NCBI GenBank assembly: GCA_020025615.1
Contig: JAHHRT010000077.1
Span: 1 to 6,767, forward strand
Source: Oscillospiraceae bacterium
Lineage (GTDB): Bacteria > Bacillota > Clostridia > Oscillospirales > Oscillospiraceae
Reading direction: 5' to 3'
DNA: 6,767 bases
Below are positions 1 to 5,393 of this stretch, piece after piece (position 1 is the first letter of the stretch; each line of letters starts with the position of its first letter). The notes under the pieces were generated by a model. That model saw only the letters and a program-made list of their open reading frames with translations, made no database searches and was not told the DNA's origin. The position numbers were made by a program, and so were the translations under genes.

Positions 1-7
1 CTGCACC

Positions 8-51
8 AAAAAGCGAGCAGCCGACCCTTTTGGGTCAGCTGCTCGCCTTTT
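8..51 (-). terminator. Intrinsic terminator of the GerMN lipoprotein gene
   Basis: A long stem-loop starts three bases after the stop codon of the minus-strand lipoprotein gene. The outer stem is GCGAGCAGC (13-21) with GCTGCTCGC (38-46). After one mismatch the stem continues as GACCC/GGGTC around a TTTT loop. Read on the minus strand the hairpin is followed by CTTTTT, so it fits a rho-independent terminator. The plus strand has only CTTTTG after it and could terminate weakly in that direction too. Confidence 0.85.
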
Positions 52-53
52 GA

Positions 54-536
54 TTATTCGTAATAGAAGTTCAGCGGGTAGTCATAAACATCGTGCCCGG
101 TGGAAAGTACTTTGCCCTCCACCAGAATGTACATACTATCCGCCTCAAAGGCCGTGAGGAAGGTATTCACCACACTGCCCATCAGGACGTATTCCCCGGC
201 TGTGCCCAAGGACTGGGCCGCCTGGGCAAATTCCCGGCTCAGATCCAGGGTGAGCACGTCGTCTTCCGTTTGGCAGCTTCTCACCGTGACCTTCTCCGGC
301 AGCACCCCCTTGTCAGAAAGCAGGTCCATCAAGGCCTGGGGCGTGCACTGAGAAATTTCCGCTGTCTCAGAAAGAATCCGTTCCGCGGTATCATCCCCGT
401 GGAAATAAGTAACCGTCTCCATCACCGCCTGGGTGGTTTCCGCTCCGGCGGTATCCTTGGTCTCATCCTTGCCCTGACAGGCTGACAGGTTCAGCAGCAG
501 GATTGCCGCCGTCAACAGTGCTGTAACTTTCTTCAT
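54..536 (-). CDS. GerMN-domain lipoprotein
   Basis: This encodes a 160-aa secreted lipoprotein. Residues 1-19 form a lipoprotein signal peptide (MKK, then a hydrophobic stretch) ending in the lipobox LSAC, with C20 as the predicted lipidated cysteine. A low-complexity acidic/Thr linker follows to about residue 42. Residues 43-156 resemble a GerMN domain: the segment around ALMDLL, the beta pair VLTLDLSREF, the GTAGEY...VVNTFL helix, and a final VEGK...TGHDVYDYPL motif. The domain is known from the GerM germination protein and from other membrane-anchored proteins such as LpqB; its biochemical role is not settled. A single copy is present here, whereas B. subtilis GerM has two. The start is supported by GAAAGGAG at 543-550, six bases upstream of ATG. 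The gene appears monocistronic, with its own promoter and terminator. A role in sporulation or the cell envelope is inference. Confidence 0.85.
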   Translation of the reverse strand: MKKVTALLTAAILLLNLSACQGKDETKDTAGAETTQAVMETVTYFHGDDTAERILSETAEISQCTPQALMDLLSDKGVLPEKVTVRSCQTEDDVLTLDLSREFAQAAQSLGTAGEYVLMGSVVNTFLTAFEADSMYILVEGKVLSTGHDVYDYPLNFYYE

Positions 537-603
537 GGTATGCTCCTTTCCCGTGTTTCCACGGCTCTACGGCATTGGTGTCGTTTCTTGCAAAGGATGC
601 TTC

Positions 604-631
604 ATTATACCACAGGCTGTTTTCCTGTCAA
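604..631 (-). promoter_or_regulatory. Sigma-A promoter of the GerMN lipoprotein gene
   Basis: Read on the minus strand, a consensus -35 box TTGACA (626-631) is followed by a 16-bp spacer and a consensus -10 box TATAAT (604-609). Transcription should start near 597, leaving a leader of about 60 nt. The leader contains a small hairpin, CCGTG-GAAA-CACGG (551-564), directly upstream of the Shine-Dalgarno sequence. Confidence 0.85.
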
Positions 632-645
632 CTAAAAACGTTCTG

Positions 646-715
646 AGTGTCAAAAAGTTCTGTAAAGTCGGTTAATTGGGTTTCCTTCCCTTTCCGGCTG
701 CATGGATGCCGCCGC
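646..715. repeat. Degenerate partial copy of the intergenic element found at 5394-5612
   Basis: Positions 651-678 match 5471-5498 at about 25 of 28 bases by eye (core CAAAAAGTTCTG-AAAGTCG). After a gap, 678-684 (GGGTTTC) matches 5520-5526 and 685-696 (CTTCCCTTTCCG) matches 5538-5548 with one indel. A weaker match (GGATG plus C-rich bases) runs to the tatD stop codon. The order of blocks is the same in both places, so this looks like a deletion derivative of the longer element. It fills the gap between tatD and the lipoprotein promoter. I see no strong terminator in it. Confidence 0.6.
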
Positions 716-1480
716 TTACGGGATTCGATAAAGCCGCTTGCCGTTTTCCAGGGTGATTTTTTCGATTTCCTCTACGGAAAGTCCCCGGACCTGGGCCAGG
801 GTTTCTGCCATGCGGTAGATTCTTCCCGGATCGTTGCGCTTGCCCCGGAAGGGCTCCGGGGACATATAGGGGCAGTCCGTCTCCAAAACGATTCGGTCAA
901 TGGGCACTACCGCTGCGGCTTCCAGGGCTTTTCTGGCATTTTTAAAGGTCAGCACCCCGGTAAAGCCCACATACCAGCCCTTGGCAGTGAGCTGCCGGGC
1001 CATTTCTGCGGAGCCGGAATAGCAGTGGAACACACCTCGAACCTGGGGAAAGTCCTCCAAGATCCGCAGGCAGTCCTCGTGAGCCTCCCGGTCGTGGATA
1101 ATCACCGGCAAGTCCAGCTCCTGCGCCAGAGCCAGCTGGGCCCGGAACGCCTTCTGCTGAAGCGCCCGGGGCACATCCTCATAGTGGTAGTCAAGGCCGA
1201 TTTCACCGATGGCCCGAACCTTGGGATTCTCCCGGCACAGCTGCCGGTAGGTTTCCAGCACCTGGTCATCCACTTCCAGCGCGGCATCGGGATGGGAGCC
1301 AACAGCGGCATAGATATAGTCATACTGCCGGGCCTCTTCCACTGCATGGCGGGAAGTTTCCAGGCTGCATCCCGGATTCATCAGCAGAGCAATGCCCTGG
1401 CTGGGGAAGCTTTCCAGCAGGGCCTGCCGGTCCTCGTCAAAGGCATGGTCGTCCATATGGGCATGGGTATCAAATAACAT
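716..1480 (-). CDS. tatD: TatD-family metal-dependent hydrolase (DNase)
   Basis: The product is a 254-aa TIM-barrel hydrolase of the amidohydrolase superfamily, about the usual TatD length. Family metal ligands are visible in order: H6 and H8 in DTHAHMD, E93 in GEIGLDYH, H129 in IIHDREA, H152 in VFHCYSG, and D202 in ETDCPYMSPEPFRGKRN. TatD proteins are cytoplasmic, metal-dependent nucleases with reported 3'-5' exonuclease activity in DNA turnover and repair. The Firmicutes members (YabD type) often sit near metG or ksgA; neither is present here. ATG at 1480 is preceded by AAGGAG (1488-1493) at 7-nt spacing. It is the last gene of a three-gene operon, 52 bp after the phosphopantetheinyl transferase gene. 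That gap holds a 7-bp inverted repeat (GCTGCCC 1497-1503, GGGCAGC 1520-1526). The family assignment is firm; the physiological substrate is unknown. Confidence 0.95.
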   Translation of the reverse strand: MLFDTHAHMDDHAFDEDRQALLESFPSQGIALLMNPGCSLETSRHAVEEARQYDYIYAAVGSHPDAALEVDDQVLETYRQLCRENPKVRAIGEIGLDYHYEDVPRALQQKAFRAQLALAQELDLPVIIHDREAHEDCLRILEDFPQVRGVFHCYSGSAEMARQLTAKGWYVGFTGVLTFKNARKALEAAAVVPIDRIVLETDCPYMSPEPFRGKRNDPGRIYRMAETLAQVRGLSVEEIEKITLENGKRLYRIP

Positions 1481-1532
1481 GGGTTTTCTCCTTCACGCTG
1501 CCCACCCTACAGAGCTTGCGGGCAGCCGATTT

Positions 1533-2003
1533 CTAATCTTCTAAAATTGCCACCAAACAGCCATCCAGCTCCCGAACCGCCGGGTCCTGAAGGGAAAAGT
1601 TCGTGTGGCAGGGGTAGCCCCGCAGGCCCTCCCCCGTGCGCTTGACCTCCGCCTCCTTGAGCACCCAGAAGGTCAGCAGGGCCCGCCGTTTGTCCCGGGC
1701 TGCTTCCCACTGAGCCATTTCACCCGGGGAGAGAATCTTTTCCGCCAGGCCCAGAGAAATCTCCCGGTCCAGCTCTTCCCCATCGATGCCCACATTCTTG
1801 TCCGAGAGGACGCAGAAGGCATGGCGCTTCGTATGGGTAATGGAAAAGTGCAGAGGGCTGTTGGGAAAATAGGGCTTTCCCCGGTCCGTGACGGCTATGG
1901 GAGGAAGGGGTTCCCCGGTCTCCGCCTCATAGAGCTTTGCCAGCAGCTGCCGTCCGGCCTCATGTCCGCTTTGTTCCCCCAGGGAACAGGATGCAATTTT
2001 CAC
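1533..2003 (-). CDS. 4'-phosphopantetheinyl transferase, short Sfp-type
   Basis: This 156-aa protein matches the 4'-phosphopantetheinyl transferase superfamily, which transfers phosphopantetheine from CoA to a serine of acyl- or peptidyl-carrier proteins. Visible motifs are RGKPYFP (41-47), HFSITHTKRHAFCVLSD (52-68), VGIDGEELD (71-79, where D74 and E76 correspond to the Mg-binding Asp/Glu), and FWVLKEAEVKRTGEGL (112-127, with E117 and K121). It is shorter than Sfp (about 220 aa), mainly in the N-terminal half. The start is GTG at 2003, and GTGA overlaps the stop of the upstream membrane-protein gene by 4 bp. No separate Shine-Dalgarno sequence is evident, so translation is probably coupled. 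No NRPS, PKS or carrier protein lies in the window. The target could be the fatty-acid ACP or a distant pathway; which one cannot be told from here. Confidence 0.9.
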   Translation of the reverse strand: MKIASCSLGEQSGHEAGRQLLAKLYEAETGEPLPPIAVTDRGKPYFPNSPLHFSITHTKRHAFCVLSDKNVGIDGEELDREISLGLAEKILSPGEMAQWEAARDKRRALLTFWVLKEAEVKRTGEGLRGYPCHTNFSLQDPAVRELDGCLVAILED

Positions 2004-2539
2004 AGGGCGTCGATGATGTTGGGGTCATCCGGCTCCCGGAACTGCTTCCAGCCCCGCAGCCGCTCCAGCAGCATCAGGATTCCCATCACAAGAACCGCAA
2101 TGCCGATGAGCACAAACACCAGACGGGAGGTGGTCATGGGCAGGAGCACCAGCACACCGCCCAGCACCGTGGTGAGTATGGGCAGAAGCGCGGAACCAAT
2201 GCGGCAGCGCAGATAGAGAAGGTCCTGAATTCCCTGAATCATCAGCAGCAGGCCCGCAAGGCGGCCCACCCAGGCAGCCAGGATCAAAGGATTGGCAATC
2301 ATCCAGGCTCCCACCAGAATAAAGGCCACTGCCCCCAAAACCTTGGCAACCAGATTTCCCGGTACTGCCACAGCAGAGACACCGAAGCCGATACCAATCA
2401 CCACCAGAATCCATCCCAGCACCCGCACCAGCAGGGCTGCGGCAGAATCCGGGCTGAAAATCAGCACCAAGCCCAGCAGCATCAGAATCATGGGGGTAAT
2501 CAGCAGCTTTAGCAGCGTGCGCAGGTCAGTTTTGTTCAT
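2000..2539 (-). CDS. HdeD/DUF308-family membrane protein
   Basis: The product is a 179-aa integral membrane protein with about six hydrophobic segments (roughly residues 11-28, 33-57, 63-81, 86-108, 117-134 and 139-158) and a polar acidic tail. Length, spacing of helices and the glycine-rich helices fit the DUF308/HdeD family. E. coli HdeD is linked to acid resistance, but the function of clostridial members is unknown. I chose ATG at 2539 because GAGGTGA (2545-2551) lies 5 nt upstream. The longer open frame begins with TTG at 2590, which is actually the promoter's -35 box. It is the first gene of the operon with the phosphopantetheinyl transferase and tatD, with a very short leader of about 16 nt. 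Confidence 0.85.
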   Translation of the reverse strand: MNKTDLRTLLKLLITPMILMLLGLVLIFSPDSAAALLVRVLGWILVVIGIGFGVSAVAVPGNLVAKVLGAVAFILVGAWMIANPLILAAWVGRLAGLLLMIQGIQDLLYLRCRIGSALLPILTTVLGGVLVLLPMTTSRLVFVLIGIAVLVMGILMLLERLRGWKQFREPDDPNIIDAL

Positions 2540-2561
2540 AAAAATCACCTCTTGTATGTGT

Positions 2562-2590
2562 AGTATATCCATATTTCCCCGGTCTGTCAA
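2562..2590 (-). promoter_or_regulatory. Sigma-A promoter of the membrane protein-transferase-tatD operon
   Basis: On the minus strand, TTGACA (2585-2590), a 17-bp spacer and TATACT (2562-2567) form a strong vegetative promoter. Transcription would start near 2555, 16 nt before the ATG at 2539. It faces away from the sigma-E-like promoter of yabP; the two -35 elements are separated by 23 bp. Confidence 0.85.
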
Positions 2591-2613
2591 TGAAATCCCA
2601 AAGGCGCTGCCCG

Positions 2614-2643
2614 GTCATATTGTGGAGGCCCGGGGCATAGTCT
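2614..2643 (+). promoter_or_regulatory. Candidate sigma-E promoter of yabP
   Basis: GTCATATT (2614-2621), a 14-bp spacer and CATAGTCT (2636-2643) fit the sigma-E pattern known from Bacillus (-35 like KMATATT, -10 like CATACANT). The -35 is an excellent match; the -10 keeps CATA and the final T. The predicted start near 2650 lies just upstream of the yabP ribosome binding site. In B. subtilis yabP is a known sigma-E, mother-cell gene, which supports the reading. Confidence 0.65.
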
Positions 2644-2666
2644 TTTGCAGACGAGGAGGGATGAAC

Positions 2667-2927
2667 ATGGAAGAGGCGACCCACAAGCTGACCATGACAG
2701 ATCGGCAGGCACTGACCATGACCGGCGTAACAGAGGTCGTGAGTTTTGATGACAGCGCCGTGATTCTGCACACCCAGCTGGGGACACTGACGGTTCAGGG
2801 CCGGGATCTGCACCTCAAAACCCTGTCCCTGGACGGGGGGCAAGTGGAGGTGGACGGCACCGTTTCCGCCCTGATTTATGAGGAGCCCAGAAATCCCGGC
2901 GGCTGGCTCAGCCGTCTGTTTGGATGA
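2667..2927 (+). CDS. yabP: Sporulation protein YabP
   Basis: The protein is 86 aa with a YabP/YqfC-type fold pattern: a short polar N-terminus, then HKLTMTDRQALTMTGVTEVVSFDD, a beta-rich middle (AVILHTQLGTLTVQGRDLHLKTLSL), and the closing WLSRLFG motif. YabP is a spore-coat-associated protein made in the mother cell under sigma-E. GGAGG at 2655-2659 is 7 nt from ATG 2667 but only 1 nt from ATG 2661, so 2667 is the better start; using 2661 would add two residues. It opens the yabP-yabQ-divIC-yabR cluster and overlaps yabQ by 4 bp (ATGA). In related genomes the S4-domain gene yabO/rqcP usually precedes it. Here a divergent operon takes that place. Confidence 0.92.
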   Translation: MEEATHKLTMTDRQALTMTGVTEVVSFDDSAVILHTQLGTLTVQGRDLHLKTLSLDGGQVEVDGTVSALIYEEPRNPGGWLSRLFG

Positions 2928-3580
2928 CCCCGCCGGCGCTGGCTGCCCGGCAGTTTCTTGCCAGCTGTCTTTTGGGCTGCATTCTGGGCTGTTTCTACGG
3001 ATTTTTGCGGCCTCTGCGGCCCCGCCACACCGTTCTGGCGGACGGGCTGTTCCTGCTGGCAGCCCTGTGGGGGCTTACCTGCCTGGATTTCGGAATCTGC
3101 GGGGGTGATCTGCGCCTGGGCTGTGGATTCGGGGTGCTCGCCGGGGGGCTCATCTTCCGCTGGACAGCGGGGCAGCTGCTCCGGCCTGTGTTTTCCCGAT
3201 TTTGGAAATTTATGGCAGGTGTTTGGCGGCTGGTTTGCCGCCCTTTCAAAAAATTTTTCGCATTTTCAAAAAAATTGTTTGCATATATCAGAAAATGGGG
3301 TACAATAGTAGAGATTAACCGTCACAGTCGACGGATACCCAGAGGTACATCCCATGGAAGAAAAGAAATTCGAACTAAAAAACGTTCAGCTGATCCTGCG
3401 TCCCAGTACGCCTCTGCTGAAGCTCCTGGTGATCATCCTCGTCGTATTCTCTATGGCGGCGCTGATTGCATTGAGCTGGGTACAGCACAGCATCGGCAGC
3501 GAAACCGAGGCCCTTCGCAAGGAGGCCGCCGCTTTGGAGCAAAAAAATCAGGAGCTGGAGCAGCGGCTTCAGAATCCTGA
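2924..3580 (+). CDS. yabQ: Spore cortex biosynthesis protein YabQ, with an anomalous open C-terminus
   Basis: YabQ is a membrane protein needed for spore cortex formation in B. subtilis. Here ATG 2924 overlaps the yabP stop (ATGA). Hydrophobic segments lie at about residues 9-29, 37-58 and 63-82. A basic/aromatic amphipathic stretch follows (KKFFAFSKKLFAYIRKW, 109-125), typical of the end of clostridial YabQ proteins, which are often near 130 aa. This frame has no stop there: it stays open to 3580, giving 218 aa and overlapping divIC by 227 bp. Residues from about 144 on are simply divIC read in another frame, are rich in Arg/Gly/Ala/Ser, and show no domain. An in-frame A7 run (3268-3274) lies just before the expected end; slippage there would terminate the product at 3308 or 3318. 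Identity is good; the true 3' end is uncertain. Confidence 0.8.
   Translation: MTPPALAARQFLASCLLGCILGCFYGFLRPLRPRHTVLADGLFLLAALWGLTCLDFGICGGDLRLGCGFGVLAGGLIFRWTAGQLLRPVFSRFWKFMAGVWRLVCRPFKKFFAFSKKLFAYIRKWGTIVEINRHSRRIPRGTSHGRKEIRTKKRSADPASQYASAEAPGDHPRRILYGGADCIELGTAQHRQRNRGPSQGGRRFGAKKSGAGAAASES
3278..3306 (+). promoter_or_regulatory. Candidate sigma-A promoter of divIC
   Basis: TTTGCA (3278-3283), a 17-bp spacer and TACAAT (3301-3306) resemble a vegetative promoter (4/6 and 5/6 matches). The local sequence is AT-rich, in contrast to the GC-rich surroundings. The start would be near 3313, about 40 nt before divIC. A vegetative promoter here makes sense because divIC is needed for cell division while yabP/yabQ are sporulation genes. 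Confidence 0.65.
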
Positions 3581-3662
3581 CTCCGCTGACAGCGTCAAAG
3601 CAATCGCTCAGGAGGAACTGGGGCTGGTTGATCCGAACACCATCTTTATGAAACCGGAATAA
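3354..3662 (+). CDS. divIC: Septum formation initiator DivIC/FtsB family
   Basis: The 102-aa protein has the bitopic layout of DivIC/FtsB: a short cytoplasmic N-terminus (1-20), one transmembrane helix (about 21-43), a coiled coil (about 48-75, rich in E/K/L heptads such as ALEQKNQELEQRL), and the conserved closing segment VKAIAQEELGLVDPNTIFM. DivIC works with FtsL and DivIB/FtsQ in the divisome and is extracellular past the membrane helix. ATG 3354 has AGAGGT (3341-3346) at 7-nt spacing. It lies between yabQ and yabR as in B. subtilis. Its 5' 227 bp also lie within the open yabQ frame. A candidate vegetative promoter lies just upstream. Confidence 0.93.
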   Translation: MEEKKFELKNVQLILRPSTPLLKLLVIILVVFSMAALIALSWVQHSIGSETEALRKEAAALEQKNQELEQRLQNPDSADSVKAIAQEELGLVDPNTIFMKPE

Positions 3663-3666
3663 AATA

Positions 3667-4161
3667 ATGGAGGAAACAATTCAAACTATGGAGTTAACCG
3701 TTGGAGCCATCTTAGAGGGTAAGGTCAAGTCAATCACCAATTTCGGCGCATTCGTCTCTCTCGATGAAAACCATGTGGGCATGGTACATATCTCTGAAGT
3801 TGCCAATGCCTATGTCAGTGACATCCGTCAGCACCTCACCGAAGGTCAGGACGTGAAGGTCATGGTCATCGGCAACGAGAACGGAAAGATCAATCTGTCC
3901 ATCAAGCGGCTGGAACCCAAGCCCCAGCGCGGCAATGCCCCCCGGAACAACAACCGCGGTCCCCGTCGCGACGGCGAAGGGCATCCGAATTCCGGCTCCT
4001 TCCGCCGGGAGCGTCCCGCACCTGTTCAGGCCGCTGCTCCCAAGACCGCCGATCAGCTGTTTGAGGAAAAGCTCAAGGCTTTTATGTCCGAATCCGACAG
4101 CAAGATTTCCTCCATTAAGCAGTACTCTGATCACCGTACCAGAGGCAGCCGAAGAAGATAA
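3667..4161 (+). CDS. yabR: S1-domain RNA-binding protein YabR
   Basis: The product is 164 aa. An N-terminal S1 OB-fold spans about residues 9-81, with the motifs VGAILEGKVKSITNFGAFVSL, GMVHISEVA, and GKINLSIKRLEP. A disordered, strongly basic linker follows (about 85-120, rich in Arg, Asn, Gly, Pro). A short helical acidic/basic tail ends in RTRGSRRR. YabR/YugI-type S1 proteins bind RNA and associate with ribosomes; the exact role is not settled. It lies 4 bp after divIC and is probably co-transcribed. The start is ambiguous: ATG 3667 has no clear Shine-Dalgarno sequence, while ATG 3688 (MELTVGAILEG, the usual family start) has GGAGG at 3669-3673 but at a long 14-nt spacing. Starting at 3688 would drop seven residues and leave the domain intact. 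Confidence 0.9.
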   Translation: MEETIQTMELTVGAILEGKVKSITNFGAFVSLDENHVGMVHISEVANAYVSDIRQHLTEGQDVKVMVIGNENGKINLSIKRLEPKPQRGNAPRNNNRGPRRDGEGHPNSGSFRRERPAPVQAAAPKTADQLFEEKLKAFMSESDSKISSIKQYSDHRTRGSRRR

Positions 4162-4170
4162 GCCCGACAA

Positions 4171-4204
4171 AGGCAGACTGTCCGGCGTTCCGGGCAGTCT
4201 GCCT
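4171..4204 (+). terminator. Strong hairpin after yabR, lacking a U-tract
   Basis: A 15-bp stem AGGCAGACTGTCCGG (4171-4185) pairs with CCGGGCAGTCTGCCT (4190-4204), with one G-T wobble and a CGTT loop, ten bases after the yabR stop. No T-run follows on the plus strand (CATTGCTATC), so it is at best a partial terminator or an RNA 3'-end stabilising structure. I see no convincing promoter between it and the next gene, so some read-through is likely. Confidence 0.55.
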
Positions 4205-4234
4205 CATTGCTATCTCCCAGAGAGAAGGATAACT

Positions 4235-4933
4235 ATGATAACAACTGTCATCACCGGCGGTTCCCGCGGAATCGGCGCTGCCGCTGTGGAACAATTCTGT
4301 GCTGCCGGGCATCGGGTGTTCTTTCTGTATGAAAAGAACCACGAACGCGCCCAGGCGGTTGCGCAGAAAACCGGTGCCACGCCCATCTGCTGTGATGTGA
4401 CAGACAGCGAGGCTGTGAAAGCCGCCTTTCAGAAAATCGGAAACATCGACAATCTGATCTGCAATGCGGGAATCTGCCACTATGGGCTGATGAGCATGAT
4501 GTCCCAGGAAGAATGGGACCGAATCTTTGCCGTCAACGTGGGCGGTATCTACCACTGCGTAAACGCTGCCATGCCCAGCTTTCTGGAAAAGCACCGGGGC
4601 TCTATTGTCACCGTTTCCAGTATGTGGGGCCGGGTCGGCGCGTCCTGCGAAGCCGCCTATTCCGCCACCAAGGGGGCTGTCATCGCCCTGAGCAAGGCGC
4701 TGGCAAAGGAGCTGGGCCCCAGTGGAATCCGGGTCAACTGCGTGGCCCCCGGGGTGATTCTCACAGATATGTGCGCCCAGCTGGACCCCGAGATTTTGGA
4801 GGAAATGGCCCAGGATACCCCTGTGGGCCGGAACGGGACCCCCCAGGATGTGGCGAAAGCCATGGAATTCCTATGTAATGCAGATTTTATCACCGGGCAC
4901 GTGCTGAACGTAGACGGTGGATATGTAATTTAG
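4235..4933 (+). CDS. ymfI: YmfI-like short-chain dehydrogenase/reductase (probable EF-P 5-aminopentanone reductase)
   Basis: This 232-aa classical SDR has the NAD(P)-binding motif TGGSRGIG (7-14), NAG (77-79), the structural N101, catalytic S129, Y142 and K146 (YSATK), and the PG motif near 172. It ends in the usual DGGYVI-type tail. The segment SSMWGRVGASCEAAYSATKG is very similar to the MWG...GASCE signature I associate with YmfI of Firmicutes rather than with housekeeping FabG. In B. subtilis YmfI reduces the 5-aminopentanone group on Lys32 of elongation factor P. EF-P is not in this window, so that substrate is inference from family resemblance; a FabG-like or other oxidoreductase role remains possible. 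ATG 4235 follows AAGGA (4225-4229) at 5 nt. Longer upstream extension of the frame only overlaps yabR. rpiB follows after 13 bp. Confidence 0.85.
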   Translation: MITTVITGGSRGIGAAAVEQFCAAGHRVFFLYEKNHERAQAVAQKTGATPICCDVTDSEAVKAAFQKIGNIDNLICNAGICHYGLMSMMSQEEWDRIFAVNVGGIYHCVNAAMPSFLEKHRGSIVTVSSMWGRVGASCEAAYSATKGAVIALSKALAKELGPSGIRVNCVAPGVILTDMCAQLDPEILEEMAQDTPVGRNGTPQDVAKAMEFLCNADFITGHVLNVDGGYVI

Positions 4934-4946
4934 GAGGAACAGAGAT

Positions 4947-5390
4947 ATGAAACTGGCAATTGCCTGCGATCACGGTGCCCTGGAGCTCAAGAATGTAGTC
5001 AAGGCACATCTGGAACAGAAGGGCTATGAAGTCGTTGACTTCGGCACCTACACCGCTGCAAGCTGTGACTACCCCGAGTTTGCCGGCGCAGCCGCCAAGG
5101 CCGTAGCCTCCGGCGAATGTGAGAAGGGCATCGTCATGTGCACCACCGGCATTGGCGTTTCCATCACCGCCAACAAGGTGAAGGGCATCCGCTGTGCCCT
5201 GCTCAGCGATGTGCTGTCCGCCAGAATGACCCGCCTGCACAACGACACCAACATGATGGCCATGGGTGCCGGCATCATCGGTCAGAACCTGGCTATGGAA
5301 ATCGTAGATACCTGGCTGGGCACCGAATTCTCCGGTGAGGAGCGCCACCAGCGCCGAATCGACAAGATGATGGCCCTGGAAAACGACTAA
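4947..5390 (+). CDS. rpiB: Ribose-5-phosphate isomerase B
   Basis: RpiB interconverts ribose 5-phosphate and ribulose 5-phosphate in the non-oxidative pentose phosphate pathway. The 147-aa length is normal for RpiB/LacAB proteins. Family residues are visible: CDHG (7-10), DYPEFA (41-46), the catalytic C65 in VMCTTGIGVSITANK, H98 in RLHNDTNMMAMG, and H134 with R137 near the C-terminus. Position 66, usually Gly in CGTGIG, is Thr here. LacA/LacB-type or other aldose-ketose isomerase activity cannot be excluded by sequence alone, but there is no sugar operon nearby. The ribosome binding site AGGAGG (4932-4937) overlaps the stop codon of the upstream reductase, and ATG follows after 9 nt, so the two genes form an operon. 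A terminator-like hairpin begins eight bases after the stop. Confidence 0.95.
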   Translation: MKLAIACDHGALELKNVVKAHLEQKGYEVVDFGTYTAASCDYPEFAGAAAKAVASGECEKGIVMCTTGIGVSITANKVKGIRCALLSDVLSARMTRLHNDTNMMAMGAGIIGQNLAMEIVDTWLGTEFSGEERHQRRIDKMMALEND

Positions 5391-5393
5391 CCT

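Noticed and set aside
647..1477. 276-codon plus-strand open frame opposite tatD
   Set aside because: It is antisense to a clear TatD gene with all metal ligands, and has no domain character; this is a GC-rich shadow.
2540..2590. 17-residue N-terminal extension of the DUF308 protein from a TTG start at 2590
   Set aside because: The TTG is part of the -35 box and the promoter and ribosome binding site lie inside the extension; ATG 2539 has a good Shine-Dalgarno sequence.
2292..2666. Long upstream extension of the yabP frame
   Set aside because: It is antisense to the DUF308 gene, spans both promoters and has no YabP similarity; the ribosome binding site points to 2667.
2958..3308. Plus-strand 116-codon frame within yabQ
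   Set aside because: It is out of frame with the recognisable YabQ protein, with Cys/Trp/Ser-rich shadow composition. Its only relevance is as the +1 frame for possible slippage at the A7 run.
3935..4234. Upstream extension of the SDR frame by 100 codons
   Set aside because: It overlaps yabR in another frame; the SDR begins properly at 4235 with MITTVITGGSRGIG and a ribosome binding site.
4171..4234. Riboswitch before the SDR gene
   Set aside because: Only one simple hairpin is present in a spacer of about 70 nt, with no conserved aptamer motif.
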